Origin: Metopolophium dirhodum
Lineage: Eukaryota > Arthropoda > Insecta > Hemiptera > Aphididae
Length of the DNA: 64,000 nt
Direction: 5' to 3'
Assembly: GCF_019925205.1 (NCBI RefSeq)
Contig: NC_083563.1
Coordinates: 13,401,228-13,465,227 of the forward strand
Shown one piece after another: positions 13,501 to 27,374 of this stretch. Made by a program: the position numbers and the translations under genes. Every line of letters begins with the position of its first letter. Position 1 is the first letter of the stretch. Under the pieces are notes generated by a model, which ran no database searches, had not been told where the DNA came from, and worked only from the letters and a program-made list of their open reading frames with translations.

Positions 13501-16500
13501 TTGCAGGGAACCAGTGGGCTGTATTATAGGTGGTAACCACTATAGCAAACAGCAATAATACGCGTTATAGCGACTAAAGAGATTAAAATATAATAATAAT
13601 AATAGTATACTGCAATGCACTACCGATGGAAACGCGTTTTCAGTGCGGGAGATTATATCATCATCCCCGTAGACACCTGACCGTGAACCGCTTTGGATAA
13701 ACGCGTTGAATTATTTGTCCATATTATTCTAACTTGCGGGGTTTATATAACATAGTTTATTTTTGAACAAGAAAAAAAACTAACAACACGACTATTTATC
13801 GATTTAAGTTCAGCAATAATACGTATATATAACGCGTGTATAGGCGCGGTGGTCGTATAATAGCGTTCACCCTCTTTAATAAAATACGCGTAAAACCTAT
13901 TTATGCAGGTAAAGTATAATATATATATATAGGTACGTGTGCCATTTGTGTGGCTTCAGCAACCATTGGAAAATCACCCTAATTTTTTATTTTTTTTTGC
14001 TTCCTTATCGATCTATATACTTTCCCCTATGTCATAGACAGAACCGTATATACTACCTATATATCATATACATAGTTGTTGTTTTGCCATATTTTCGTGG
14101 TTATTTTTCGATATAATATACCTAGACGCGCACCTTTCACGAAACCATTAGTTATTATGAAGCTCACGAACCCATTGCACTGCAGGGGTCGTAATATGTC
14201 CCCCTCGAACACCCTATTAATGATAGGTATAAAACAGTGGTTGTATATAGATATACATGCATATATTGTTCTATGTTTCGTGCATTGACTTTAGACGAGG
14301 GTGCGCGAAAAAAAATAACACAAACATAGAATTTTACAACGCACATAAAACATTTATTCGTACTTCGTTTTATCGTGCGCTGCCTGCAAGTCCTAAAACT
14401 ATACGTAATTCGCATTTTAAATGTTATCTACCTATCTAATCTAATTTGCGTACCTATATTATTAATAAATAATAAGTAATAACACTTAGTACCAACGTAG
14501 TGGAAGATAGGAAAATTGTTTAGTAAGTTAAATTTATTTAGACGAAAGCCGAAAGATCTTATACATTATATAGGTATTATATTTACCAATTATCAGGTGT
14601 ACATTTGTATTTATATTTTAAAAAGCTTACATTTTTAAGGTTATTTTATTGTCGACCTAAATCCCAAAACAACAAAGGTTGAATTGTTATTAGCTTTTAA
14701 TAATTATTAATCGAAGTTGGTATAAAGTTTAAAGTATAAATACAATAAATTTGCGCAAGTCTATTTAGCGGTCAATATATTATAGCTGTTAATGTTTGGG
14801 TGTTTGTCGACTTAAAATCTTAAATTTCATGGGTAATCATAATTGTATAATAATGGTCACACCCAAATCTTCCTACATACTTATACATTGTCCACATAAA
14901 AATAAATCCGGATTAGGTTGCATTTCGGGTTATGCCACATATATTGTGATCTGTTGTTGTAGATTAATAATCCAAACAGTATTAATTCTGTTCTCTATTT
15001 AACCATAAAGTAAAATATTTATGGTTATTTGTTTTTTAATGCTCAAACATAAAATTTTGTTATTGTAGCTTACTTTTAATTCACTCTTTACTGTATTTAG
15101 GCCACAGTTGTTCACTATATAATAATATGGCAATATGCTGTGCTTGGTTGTTAAGTTTTCTTTGCATTCGCTGGTACCGGTTTATTTATTATTTTATGAT
15201 TGCAATCTTAAAGACATATGTTACGTGTAATATTCCAGTTGTGTATTTAAAAAAAAAAACTGTTAACTATACACACGAAATTGGCATCGAAAAATAAATA
15301 TTCAAACAGTTATCGCAGGAGCTATCTCTCATTATTTTGTTTTATCCATTTCCCCCACGTCTAACATACGTGCAATTTCGACTGTATATACAATCATTAA
15401 TAAGCCATGGGTTATCAACGACCGCACCACATGTTCACATAAATTAGAAAAGGAAACTAGTTAGCAAATTAAACTATAATACGGACAGAGTGCCGGGCAA
15501 CAATATTCCGTATTACTGTAGGTTGTTGAAAAAATAACGACGATAGCAAACGCAATACAGACATGGATAATTGAAATAAATCTATGAAATAAAAATTATT
15601 TGTATTTTTATACGATCAAATAATAATACTTATATGTCTTTAAAAAGAATTCCGACTATTTATAGAGTCTAAACGGTTGTGTAATTATGAATTATCTGCG
15701 AGAAAACATATACTTTAAAAAACTAATGTTTCGTTTAAACGTTTCACGAAATAGAATTAATTGAAATGTGAATAATAAAATATGTGAGTTATGGCCATTA
15801 CGCATAATACGATTGTGTATATTTTGTGTGTGCATTATGAATAATAATTGTTACAATAATTATATCATCGTTAAGGTTAACGTTATAGTTACACAACATT
15901 GATTTCAACGGTCGACGCTTTGGTGAACAACGGCAGGGTATTGATTATTGAATGAACTTAGTTGTCTAACTCATGTGTAAAGGTACATACATAGTTGATA
16001 TAATTTTATAAAGGTTAGTAATATCAGCTTATCTCACTTACCACATTTAACCTAACGCTTCGCGTCAATGTACGATGGTCGGATGGTGTCTTGCAAATTA
16101 TATTCTACGCATTACGCATAGGCAGAAATCGTGAGGTGCGGGTTGGTGGGCTTAGCTCCCCTCCCCCTCCACAATTACCCCCAAAACAGACAGCTTTTTA
16201 ATTGTGCGGGATCAAAGCCAGGAGAAAGCTCACAATTATTATGTTAAAGATTTTGCGGGGATAAATGAAACTGAGATGGGCATCGCCTGCAGCGGATAGC
16301 ACCTATACTATACCTATTAATTATAAGACATAAGTAATTTTTTCTTGAAACTGACCTTGAATAATTGCAAGCCGAATTAAACGAATATATACTGTTATGA
16401 TTTTAATATTATTATAATAGCGAGTACCTACCTAAACCACCCTAAAATAACGGGTTCAATACATTATCTTAACCTTTCTAACATTATTTCTTGATTTCAT

Positions 16501-18649
16501 AAGCCTCAGCTATATACTTTTCCTTTTATATATAATATCTGTTACCGGTGGGCTGTGGATTCTGCTTTGAATACTTTTAATACTTTTAGTACTTACGGTA
16601 TTACCCGTTCGGTATAATATCTGTGCAACATTTGGTTCCAATATTGGTCAAAAACTATGGATTTGCATAATATGCGTAATTTAGATTTTTTTTTTATTTC
16701 ATATGGCGATCATTTAAATATAACCTGACTAATATCTAAATTAGCCGACTATCCTTCGTTTGCTTCAGTTGAAATATTTTCAATTGTTTTTTGTCGAAAT
16801 CTGTACGTCGAGTATTTCTGTAGTATGTATATAAACCTCAACCATCACACTTACACACCATACACTTTGACTCTATTATAATATATTATAATAGCTGTTA
16901 CTCAATTTTACATTTGTATAGAATGGCTATTAGCCCAACTGATAAAATACAATACAATACAGAATATTATATCCAATCACAATAACTATTTTATTATCTG
17001 TAGCCAATAATAACCCTTATATAAACAAAAACTATTCGATTTTTTTTTTTTTTTTTTGGGGGGGGGGGGGTGAAATACAAAGCTTAAAACCCTCTCCGAG
17101 TCTCAAAAAATCTATTGATATACCTTTTATTGAAAACGGTAGTTTTTGAGTTTATAGCGGACAAGAAACGTTCATTTTTATATGCACATATAACATATAA
17201 TATGCTTATAATAACTATTCATAATATTATAAAAATAAATTGTACAATTTTCTTGAGATTATTCATGGTTTGTATATACCTACATCTGCAATATCATTTA
17301 ATATTTATTAAGTTCAAAGTTATATAGATACAATATAATAAATATTGTATATTTATTCAATGCCAATAATGGTAAACATATATTATATGTATATCATAAT
17401 ATAAATACCTATCATAATATACGCCCATGTACAGAGATAACTAACTTATACCAAATAACTACGAATATTATTGCAACACAAAATATGTGTATGTGTATAG
17501 AGTTAAAAAAGTTATCACTTATTTAGTAGGTATTCGGTTTTGTTATCACATAAAAATACAAAAATATAAAAATTGAATTGTTACACAGGGCTTATTTTGC
17601 TTATTATTTAATGATTTCAAATATCATTATAAAAAGATAAAAAGCCCATAAAACTCATATTATTTTACAAGTATACACGGTGCTATTAAAAATGCAGTCT
17701 ATGCGACTATGCCGTTTAAAAAGATTATTTTCGGTCAATTTTATACCTATGTTTGCATATAATATATTTTACATTTCCCATGTAGGTAATTCAAATTAGA
17801 AAAAGGTAGGTAATCGCATTTAATTCATTTTATACAGTTTTATACATTTTTTATTGTAGTACATTTTTTTTATTACTAAACATCATTATTATTAAACAAC
17901 TACTACATTATTCAATTCAGGAAATAATAATTTATTCTTGTATTTTTAATACTCAATAATTATTTTTAAATTAATTTTCAAAAAATGATAGACCAGTAAA
18001 TAGAAAAAAAATTAATTAAAAAATTGCCCTTTTTGTGGATTATTCTAAAGATTAATAATTTCAGTAGATATTAAATTACTTTTTAATTTTCTCTCTAAAT
18101 AGTCTAAATAATTTAAAAAAATTAATAAACCATTGAAACACCTTCACGTTGTTAACACTATTTTAATATAATACCGGTTTGGACAATGTGATATATACCT
18201 ACAACACCTGTTAAAAGTTTTTAATGGACATGCAATTTGTGTTTATAATGGCGCTCGAAGTGCAATTGTGAAATATAACAAACATTGTAAATACTAAATA
18301 TGTATAATGGGTGCATAGATTATAGAACAACTAACAAGTATAATAGTATTTTTAAATAATCACTGCAGTTTTTTGTATGCGTACGTTTCTACTGAAACCA
18401 TGTAAATAATACGTTTATTTTTTAAATTTAAACTATAGGCAACTTATTTACAATTAGTCCTAAAAGTATTGATATCACGGAATGTGTATAAGGTATTTTA
18501 TAAGATGAAGTTTCAAATGTAATTTATTGGTTTTAAAATTGTCAATGCGGAATGTTAGGTAAGGAAAAAAAGTTATAGATAGCTAGTGCACTCTATAATA
18601 ACGTATGATGATATTTACCAGAAATGTTTAAGTTATTGAGTTTATAAAA
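10577..18649. other. Long AT-rich non-coding stretch
   Basis: I see no gene or complete mobile element in these 8 kb. GC-richer patches at 13440-13740 and 14080-14420 have open frames on both strands but no convincing exon. A worn CATAGGC...GGGCTTAGCTCCCCTCC patch at about 16117-16175 resembles hAT-type ends seen elsewhere in the window. A T18-G13 tract is listed separately. Confidence 0.6.
17040..17070 (+). repeat. Poly-T/poly-G tract (18 T then 13 G)
   Basis: An uninterrupted run of 18 T (17040-17057) is followed directly by 13 G (17058-17070). A 13-G run is exceptional in this AT-rich window. It could be an old poly-A/poly-C insertion end read on the other strand, a slippage product or an assembly artefact. 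Confidence 0.9.
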
Positions 18650-19254
18650 GTATTTACCAGGGGCGTATATAGGATTTTCTTGAGGAGGGGGATATCAAAA
18701 TTTTTTAGTGTTGATGCAACCTTTTGTTAGTTACTCCATGTAAGGCTAACAATAAAAACAATAATATTGATTTTAATTTTACTCTGTTTTATTAATTTAT
18801 AAAATAAACTCTAGTTTTCTGTTTTTTAAGCACAACTCATCAATTACTTCATCTGTTGTAATTTCGACCTCTCTGTGACAAGAAAGCATAGCCAACCCAT
18901 TAAGTCTAGTCTATAATCACAAAACACATACATTTTTTAATATTTATTTTAAAATTTACGAATTCCTTATCGTTTTCTGTCCGCTGTCGCAATTAGTTTC
19001 GTGTTCTTCGTATATAACAGTATAATAGGTTAGGTACTAGCGGGTTTTACCCGACTTCTCTCGAATATAGTCCTATTTTAATTTTGTTGTTATTGTTGGG
19101 TAATATCACTCGCAGCCCACAGGATAACAAAATTATAAAATATAAATAGCAACAGTACTGCAGCTTAAACTTTATACCTAAACTAAAAAAAAGGTCAAGG
19201 GAGGGGATCTATCCCCCATATCCCCCCCCCCATAAATACGTCACTGGTATTTAC
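18650..19254 (+). mobile_element. hAT-type MITE with 8-bp target duplication
   Basis: The element spans 18658-19246 (589 bp). It begins CAGGGGCGTATATAGG and its right end, read in reverse complement, begins CAGTGACGTATTTATGG. These are imperfect terminal inverted repeats with the CAGNG...CNCTG ends usual for hAT transposons. The 8-bp direct repeat GTATTTAC flanks it exactly at 18650-18657 and 19247-19254, the target-site length typical of hAT. Purine-rich GGAGGGGG stretches lie just inside both ends. No transposase frame is present, so it is non-autonomous. The perfect duplication suggests a fairly recent insertion. Confidence 0.9.
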
Positions 19255-20955
19255 AATATAGTATACATAGGCACTATATATGTATTTACATCTTTATTAT
19301 GTATAATTTGTTTATATTATATGGTATTATTGTTTTTTTAGGGTTCATAAATTAAAAATATATCTATAGCTATATAATAGCTATCACATTAATTTATACT
19401 AATATGTTGAATTATTGTTGAACAAACAGTTTTAACTTATTGTTTTAAATTTAATGAATTCGTTGAACTACCTAGGTACTATAATTATGAAAAATGTCCA
19501 TGATTTAATTTTGTAATATTATATTTATATACTATGTCCTTGTAATAATGTAAATGTAATTAGCAATTTATTAAGGCACCTATCAAAAGATTTTATAATT
19601 TAAACATTATTATTATTATTATTATTATTCATTCTAATCTTTTTATAGGTAGTTTAATGGTATTTGATTTGATAATTTTAGCGTTGAAGACAAAAAGTCA
19701 GATTATTTATACATACTAGGTATTAAGATTAGGAACAGTTAAAATAAAATATTACCTATAGGTACATATTATATTTTTATAATATATAAATATGGTCCAA
19801 CGACTATGTACAATTCAAACTTATCTATAATTTCGCATTTTACGTTATTCGATTAATGCGTCATTAAACGTACTCAATCTTCATGCTATACTATATTGTG
19901 GATAGGTATACGGTATACGGTAAGTATATGGTTGGAAACTAAGGAATAGATAAATTATTATCTATATTATGCTTAATATATTATACGTATATAAATATAT
20001 TTAATTATTTATTCTTCCACGCAAATATGCAGTAGATGGAGTTACCATTTCAACAGTATAGGTATAGCCAGTGACTATAAACACTTATTATCTCAATAAA
20101 TAAACGTTTTTTACAACCATTCGTTTTTATTTTTATATACCGAGGCAGAATATTTTACTGAGAATTTCCATCAATAAAAATCGTGTTTTAAATCAGTATC
20201 AAGTTATTAAGTTGTACGTTTTTACTATTTTAACATTATCAAATTTTAGATGAATATGCATAGGCGCAACTAGGGGGTACTGGGGGAGTCTAAGCCCAAA
20301 ATATTTTCATAGTTCCTGATAATGTAATTAGTAAAATATAAAAAGTAATTTAAAATGTACTATTCAATTGGCTAAAAACGAGTATGTTTGCTGCGGGCCT
20401 GTTTCTCAAGTATAACTTTTCTCATTTCTGAATATTGAAACAGATATTATAAACTATTGCTGAAGAATGACAATCTATTGGAAATCTACAATTTAAAAGA
20501 TAGACGATTTGTCTATATCGATTAAATTCAATTAAATGTGTTACCTAATTAAAATATATATTAATATTATTTAAAATGTATGTTTGTTATAAGTCACTTA
20601 CAATTATATAAACTTATAGTAGAAGGGTAAAGAGGAAAATTACAAAGGCTGTAAGTTACAGCCTCTCCCTCTCCAAAAAAAAAAAAAAAAACAAATTTGG
20701 TCCTAGTTTTGCTTATATATAGATGAGTATTGAGTGGAGAATGGAGTAGAAGTACCCTGTAAAACGTTTCTACCCTGCAGTCCGCCGTCACTTAAAATTA
20801 TGTAAAAAAAATATTTTCAAAAAACGAGATGTGGATGAGTGTGTATCGTTAAAAAATTGCCCTTGAAATTTTGGTATTATATTATGTTATTATACTCTTT
20901 CGTCAACGGTCCGGCTGCCGGTTGATGACACTCGATGATCGAGGCAGTCTGTTTT
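19255..20955. other. AT-rich non-coding stretch
   Basis: I see no gene. An ATT trinucleotide run is at 19606-19629. A worn hAT-like end (GCATAGGCGCAACTAGGGGG) is at about 20258-20280 with no partner. A near-perfect short palindrome (AGGCTGTAA-G-TTACAGCCT) is at 20645-20663, followed by a poly-A run. The minus frame at 20594-20791 is not recognised. Confidence 0.55.
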
Positions 20956-21104
20956 TCACATAACCGTGGAAAATCTCGGCGTACATCGATTACGGTCGTC
21001 GGACCTTCTCAACAGTGGTTTAATTGAACTGGAACAATAATAGTAATATAATAGTAATAATATAATAATAACACCGGCTCTATACATTATGTGATACAAA
21101 CACT

Positions 21105-21105
<1 letters not shown>

Positions 21106-21142
<37 letters not shown>
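21106..21142 (+). repeat. (AC)n microsatellite
   Basis: Uninterrupted AC dinucleotides, about 18 units, in a GC-richer patch. The minus-strand frame crossing it reads as alternating Val-Cys and is not a gene. Confidence 0.97.
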
Positions 21143-21143
<1 letters not shown>

Positions 21144-21692
21144 TTATATACATTGTATACGAAGCAGACACTGAAATCATCCTCGGCGTGGCCTCGACGC
21201 AACGGATTCGACCGTGACACTGCTCGGGTGTGTATAGCGGAGCGCGTTTTCAAGGACTTCCTGTCTGCGATTTGTTACGCCGCCGCCGCCGAATAACCGT
21301 GTATATTATCATTATATTATCCTCTGCATTTTTGTTCAAAGTTTTTTAACCCTTTTCCCGTACGCTGTACACATAATACTATATAGTGTTTTTATATGCG
21401 GTGTATATTATATATGTATATCTGCAGGGGTGGCTGGCGGGAGAAAAGACTCGCGAGCCGCACAGTAAAATGAAAAATAACACGTAAGAGCCAAGGACAG
21501 GATAAAATGTAAAAAAAGGTTCTCAACTATCGTTAAATACATTGCACACATAACTGCCCCGATTGTTTGTTATTATTAAAATTTTATAATATAATATTAT
21601 TAATAACTAATATGTTTTCAAATACATATTTTTATACTTATAAGATATTAATTGTTTGCGTCCCGCGATAAGACGTCACGAGCTACGTGAGG

Positions 21693-21826
21693 GCATGAGC
21701 ATAGGCGTATCTATGAGGGGCTTGCCCCCCCAGAATTATTTGTATTTCATTTAGTTTATAGAGTTTTTTTTTATTATTATTAATTGTTTTTGCAGCCCCT
21801 CCAATATATTCTATCACATCATGAGC
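21693..21826 (+). mobile_element. Small hAT-like MITE, degenerate
   Basis: A 118-bp segment (21701-21818) is flanked by GCATGAGC (21693-21700) and TCATGAGC (21819-21826), an 8-bp direct repeat with one mismatch. The left end begins ATAGGCGTATCTATGAGGGG. The right end in reverse complement reads GATAGAATATATTGGAGGGG, an approximate terminal inverted repeat. ATAGGCGTA-type ends recur as worn fragments near 16117, 20260 and 35985. It has no coding capacity. It is less certain than the 18650 element because the inverted repeats are degraded. Confidence 0.45.
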
Positions 21827-21974
21827 TGCAGTTTGGCCACCCCCGCAGTTTTATATAATATATATATATATAAGATTGAGTAGCCAAGTCTCAAGTGTGT
21901 ATTATACTTGGTCAGGGATTTGCGTAGGTATATTATTTCATTTTTATTTATTTAAATATTATTTGTGTGTCTGA

Positions 21975-21999
21975 GTGTGTGTGTGTGTGTGTGTGTGTT
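21975..21999 (+). repeat. (GT)n microsatellite
   Basis: About 12 GT units, preceded by a short interrupted TGTGTCTGAG run. Confidence 0.95.
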
Positions 22000-22381
22000 G
22001 TTTATGAAAGTACAAAACACTCGATGATAACATGCCCTAGAATCACGCAATTTATAATATCGGGTAAAATAACGTGGACGATATAATATGAGCGTATAAT
22101 ATATTATATTATGTTATTTCAATATATTATTATGTACAAGTGGATACGATTTACAGCAGAGGATATGACGTGGTTTATTGTGCGTATAATATAATATTAC
22201 GGTTTATTCACACTGCAGATAACAAACGGCAACAAAGTCGATAGCGCTCGATATACCCAGCCGGTCCAGCTGTGTCTGCGTGTTTTGTTGTCATACACGG
22301 ATACAGTATATCCGTTATATACAAGTTTACAATGCGTATATTATAAAGTAATTAGTACCAGTTGTTATTTCGTTTATTGAG

Positions 22382-22502
22382 AGACTCTCACCCACTTTGT
22401 CTTCCCTCTCTCTCTCTCACTCACCCTCACTCTGTCTCTGTCTCTCTTTCTCTCTTTCTCTCTCTCTTCTCTCTCTCTCTCACTATCTGTGTGCCTGTGT
22501 CT
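22382..22502 (+). repeat. Polypyrimidine (CT)n tract, GAGA-like on minus strand
   Basis: About 120 bases almost purely C and T, made of CTCTCTCT runs interrupted by CACTCACCCT and GTCTCTGTCTC. Read on the minus strand it is a dense array of GAGAG, the core bound by GAGA factor in insect promoters. It lies in a GC-richer island with CpG-containing sequence on both sides. Regulatory function is inference; simple-sequence expansion alone would explain it. Confidence 0.7.
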
Positions 22503-22504
22503 TT

Positions 22505-25500
22505 ACCGTAAAAAATGACTGTCCACCGAACACCATTGTGTATATTATGACCAGAAATGTTCGGTGACTGGCGCCGCCAGGTTACGATATTTGTGTTCAT
22601 CTATAAACGAAATAAAACAATTCGCTTCGTCAAAACACGCCCCCTAATAAATTACGTATTATTCAATCGTGTTTTATTTTTTTTTTTTAAATATACTTCA
22701 TTAAACTGATTATTGTTCTGTGTTACATTATGTATACATTCTTTATGGTTTAAAAACAATCGAGAGGACTGCATGCTTTGTCCATTTATTTTTACTTTCA
22801 ATAAGAAAAAAATACATTTCAAAAAGGGTAAACGTGTTTAACCTCGTTGGTTTTCATCGTATATTTAGACCATCATAAAATATGTAAAAAAAACTAAGGC
22901 AATTAAACACGTTATAATATTGTATAATTAAAATAATAAATTGAATAAGTCTACTTCCATTCGATGTTTTAAAATCGCTAGAAAAATGTTAACGCAGGTA
23001 TGTATGACCAATCTAAATGCGTATAGGTAACATGAATATATTTCAACCTAGCAAACCGGTCGTGCGGTTCTAATTAGGTTTGACAACCCGCAGTCGGTTG
23101 AAAGGGTTGAGTTGAATATACATACATAGTAGCACACTAAATGTGTATAATAATATATTATATAAATGAGAATCTAATATTCATACGACTATTATTATAC
23201 ACTGGCCTAAAGGCTAAAAGTACATGACATTGTCGTTATTTTTATCCAACGTGAATTAAGTAGATTAACTGGTATTCTCTCCGAAAAAAATACCCGAATT
23301 CCTAAACATTATACATTCTCAAAACCACTGTGGTTATTTTAGCATTTTTACACGCTGTAACAGTTAATTTAAATAGTGCACTGGAATATCGCCAATACTT
23401 GATAGTGATATAGATATAGGGTACATATACATTTTAAATATAATATATAATATGTCAGGACTCAGAGTCGCCACACATTTTTCGTTGAAAATTATTGTTT
23501 TTCAGAAAATCAACCCGGTTTATGAATTTCTGAAGAAATATCTTTCAGTTTGTTGACACTAAATATCTATAGGAGTTAACTTTTTATGAAAATATATAAT
23601 TATTTTATAGCTAATTAGTTAGCTTAGGTGGCTACTGGCTAGTTATTACTCAAAGAATAATACAAAATAATTGTAAAAGTGATGACAAAATAACATTTAA
23701 AAAATTAAGAAAAAACGCAAATCAATCGCGCCGCTAAAAATCTAAAAAATATTTAATGGCAACCACTATCTTTAAAATGTATTTAATTATTCTTCATACA
23801 ATCATACTGTATATTATTAAGAATATCGATTAAACATATCAAGATGTTCAGAATAATTAAAATAATTTGCATAATAAACGCAATATTAAAATTCAATGTT
23901 GGTAAACATAACGACACAATATTATATTGTGTATAAGTATTAAATACCTACGATATACATTAGACATAGGTACTGATGTAATTTTAAAAAAAATGTATTC
24001 CAGTAGTTGATTTTAATTGAAAACTAGCAGTTCACCGTTGTTTTGTACGTTTTTAAGTGTAATTAGGTACCTTATAACTTATAAGTTAAACGTTAACGGT
24101 AAGTACTTGGTTATTTAACACAATTTGTAAATTATTATGATGTGGACAAGCAATGTAGTTCGTGATAAATTTAGTTTAAAAAATTATATAATATGCTAAA
24201 AATTGATAATAATTCTGTACGATATTAATGAATAAAATAATATGATAGTATACTTCCTTTAGAAAAATATGCATATTTTTTTACTTGTGATATGCCATTA
24301 TGTAACGTGTAATATAAATGTGTATTAGATATTTAAAGCATTAGAGACCAGACAGTTATTAAAATAAAAAGTAGGTATGAAACGGAAAATTAATCACTTT
24401 TATAGTATTTAATGATGTAAAAAATTAAATCTTATATTATTTTAATAATTAAAATTGGGTCAGATTTTTTTGTTTTTGATATTAAAAATTTCTTACAGTC
24501 AAAAATCGATCTGCGACTGCAAAACTGAAACTATTAAATAAATCTCAAATCAAACATTTTTGTCGTTGATATGTACCATAACAGGCGGCAACTACCTTAT
24601 AAATGTACAATAAATTGTTTAATTTATCAAAACAATTATAATTAAAAATAATATGAGACGACGTAGTTAGTATTGCCATTTTAAACTTCAATAGATTGAT
24701 GTAATGATGTATTATATTATATAAGTTGATATATGAATATTATATAGTTTTAGACATTATGTAAATATGTAATTATTTTTAACAAATGATTTCGTTGAAC
24801 CTATTTTGCGATAACAACTTGTGTATAGGGTTCAACGACTGCAAAAACAACGGCCAATTTTTGGCCCGAATCGTTTATGCTGATTATATCTGCGTACGTT
24901 GCGCTCTACACGTGTGTTATATATGTATACGATAATATATAACCTATTACGACGAGTGAATGGCAAAGCAAAACACTATACATAAAAACTGAGTCGTAGA
25001 GCATTATACTATATTTTATTTTGTATATAATAGTCCAACGAGAACCGCTGAAATCTATAACGCTAAACCGACGAATTTGTTTTCGTTTCTAAGCTGTGTC
25101 CAACACGAATGCGATGAATTAAAACTTTAAACAATATAATATTATTAGTATTATTATTATTATTATTGTTATTATTATTATGCCACTGCGGTGTATTTCA
25201 CGCCCGAACGGAGAGACCTGCCGAGAAAAATAGATAAACGCGTCAAAATAATATCATAATGCTGTGCGCACCGCGAGCGTGTACGTAGGCGAACATTTTG
25301 TGTGATAGGCGTTTTTTTTTTATTAAATAGAAATTGCACAATCGGGTGGAAAAAGTAGTTTTATAAAAATATAAGTAGGCTCGATCATGATGTTAATGAT
25401 TAAGTACACAGATGACTTTCGAATAATTGAAGGCTTGGCTCGAAAATAAGGACGTGACGCCACGTTTATGCTAATTGAGAAACTCGTAAACAACTTCTAA

Positions 25501-27050
25501 ATTAAACGTCCAAACCTAAATATTATTTTGTTTGCCGAAGTGAAATATTGAGTTGAACAATACGAATTCAGTTATGTAAAATTCAGTTTACATTGGAAAA
25601 ACTTATATATTATACGTAAACTATGATATTACCGACACTATAATGTACTTATGATGTACTGAAATGTACAAAATAATATATACAATATACATAATATATT
25701 AATACATATTAAGTATATTCGTTTGGATTTCTGTATACGGTGCACTCAAAAGTTGACTGCATATTTATATTGATCATTAAAAAACTCAACTCCCTTTAAA
25801 AATGCGCCCACGTGTTCGTCTGTGCGATTGTATAGCGTATGGTTTTAATGGCTTTAAAATTACACTAATACTAATAAAAAAAACTAAGAAATCATACTCT
25901 AAATATTAGTCGAAAACTGCAGAAACAGAACGTGCAGCACTGCAGCGTAGTTGCATAAAACTGATGTAAAGGACAATAAGGAATTATACGTGTATTTAAG
26001 TTTTAAGTTAATGTTTTCATTTCCCGATCATTATATTAAGCGATCCGAATCATAGTGCTGCTTCAGACTATGATTTTATTACAAAACAATTATTGTTTCC
26101 TGTCTTTGCAACTAAGGATGGCTTAGTCCCAATAGATGGTTTTCGCCCCCCTGATTTTCCACAATGTATTTGCAAAAAAAATTTTATCGTGCGTTCTATG
26201 TGTATTATAGTTAATAATTATATAAATTAAACATGAAATATAATATTATAATATTATATGTTTATATTTTAGATAATTCGATGCATATGGTTTTGGTTAT
26301 TCCATTTTAGCAAATACAATCGTAGCATAGCATGACAAATGGCAATAATAAAAAATGTTAAATATTATATTATAAGTTATTTTTCTTATGATATGAGGAG
26401 AGTTCAAATTTAAAACGTAGGTACATAAGAGCCCCTATGTCACAAATTTAGTAATGTAGGCATGTAGCTATACTAAACATGGAGAGATAATAAGATAAGT
26501 GATATTTTAAAAGTATTCGCGTCTAAATACAATATTTTAAAGTATTAAATGCACTTAGTGCTTACCTACTGTAAAATAAAAAATAAATGCTTATTTTATT
26601 GTTTACATTCGATTTTTACGAGCATTTTTTTCTATAACGGGCGGATCTCTATATCGCTTTTTAATTTAGGTTTTAGCCCTTTTAAATTACTAAATCGTAT
26701 AGTTAGTTACATGTATTTTTAATTTTTACCCTATGTCGGGTAACATTTTGTTCTTAAATAAGATATGATTTGCAAATGCCAGTTACGTTCTCATTCTGTT
26801 TCTGTGTACAATAGGTAAATAATTGTAAAAGTATAGCTATTGTTGTTATACTTGTTACTCGTAAACAATAATAAGTAGGTACAACCCGAAAGCAACCGCC
26901 CCCCCCTCCTCCCTCCCGGCCCCATGGCCCCATCATTGGAATAGAAATAATAATTGTGCATATATTGTATATACATATTTAGGATCAACCAGCGCGAGTA
27001 TACGATGTACTATGCACAATAATATACTTATAAACATAATATTACATAAC
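22505..27050. other. AT-rich non-coding stretch
   Basis: I see no gene. An ATT-type run lies at about 25142-25180, and short CpG-bearing patches are at 24840-25060 and 25180-25300. A C-rich patch at 26897-26935 gives open minus frames through composition only. Confidence 0.55.
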
Positions 27051-27055
27051 CATAG

Positions 27056-27135
27056 GTATCGCATGGTGGCGGACGAGGTCTATTCGGACCTGTTTCCGGA
27101 GAGGAGCGCGGCGCTGTACACCGTCGAAAACGTCG
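27056..27135 (+). CDS. Weak exon candidate in GC-rich patch
   Basis: After an AG at 27054-27055 an open frame uses GC-ending codons unlike its AT-rich surroundings, giving YRMVADEVYSDLFPERSAAL and continuing to YTVENV. A weak GT donor (GTCGTT) follows at 27136. The frame stays open to 27374, where it becomes low-complexity Asn and Arg. No family is recognised. The minus strand is also open across the same bases (27028-27264 and 27080-27325), as expected for stop-poor GC-rich DNA, so coding status is unproven. Confidence 0.2.
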
Positions 27136-27374
27136 GTCGTTTCGTTTGTTCGTTTTCGCGCTTCCGTGCATGCTCCAACACATGGAAAAAAAGTATAATA
27201 TACAAACGTGAAACGAATATAATAAATAATAATAGTAATAACCGTTGTCGTATAATAACAACAAATAACAATAATAATAATAATGAAAGATCGCGCGCTA
27301 ATTCGTCATCTACAATCTGCATCACTAGCGGCGTGTATAATAAGCTCGTCCTAGGAGGGGGTGGGATCGATTAA

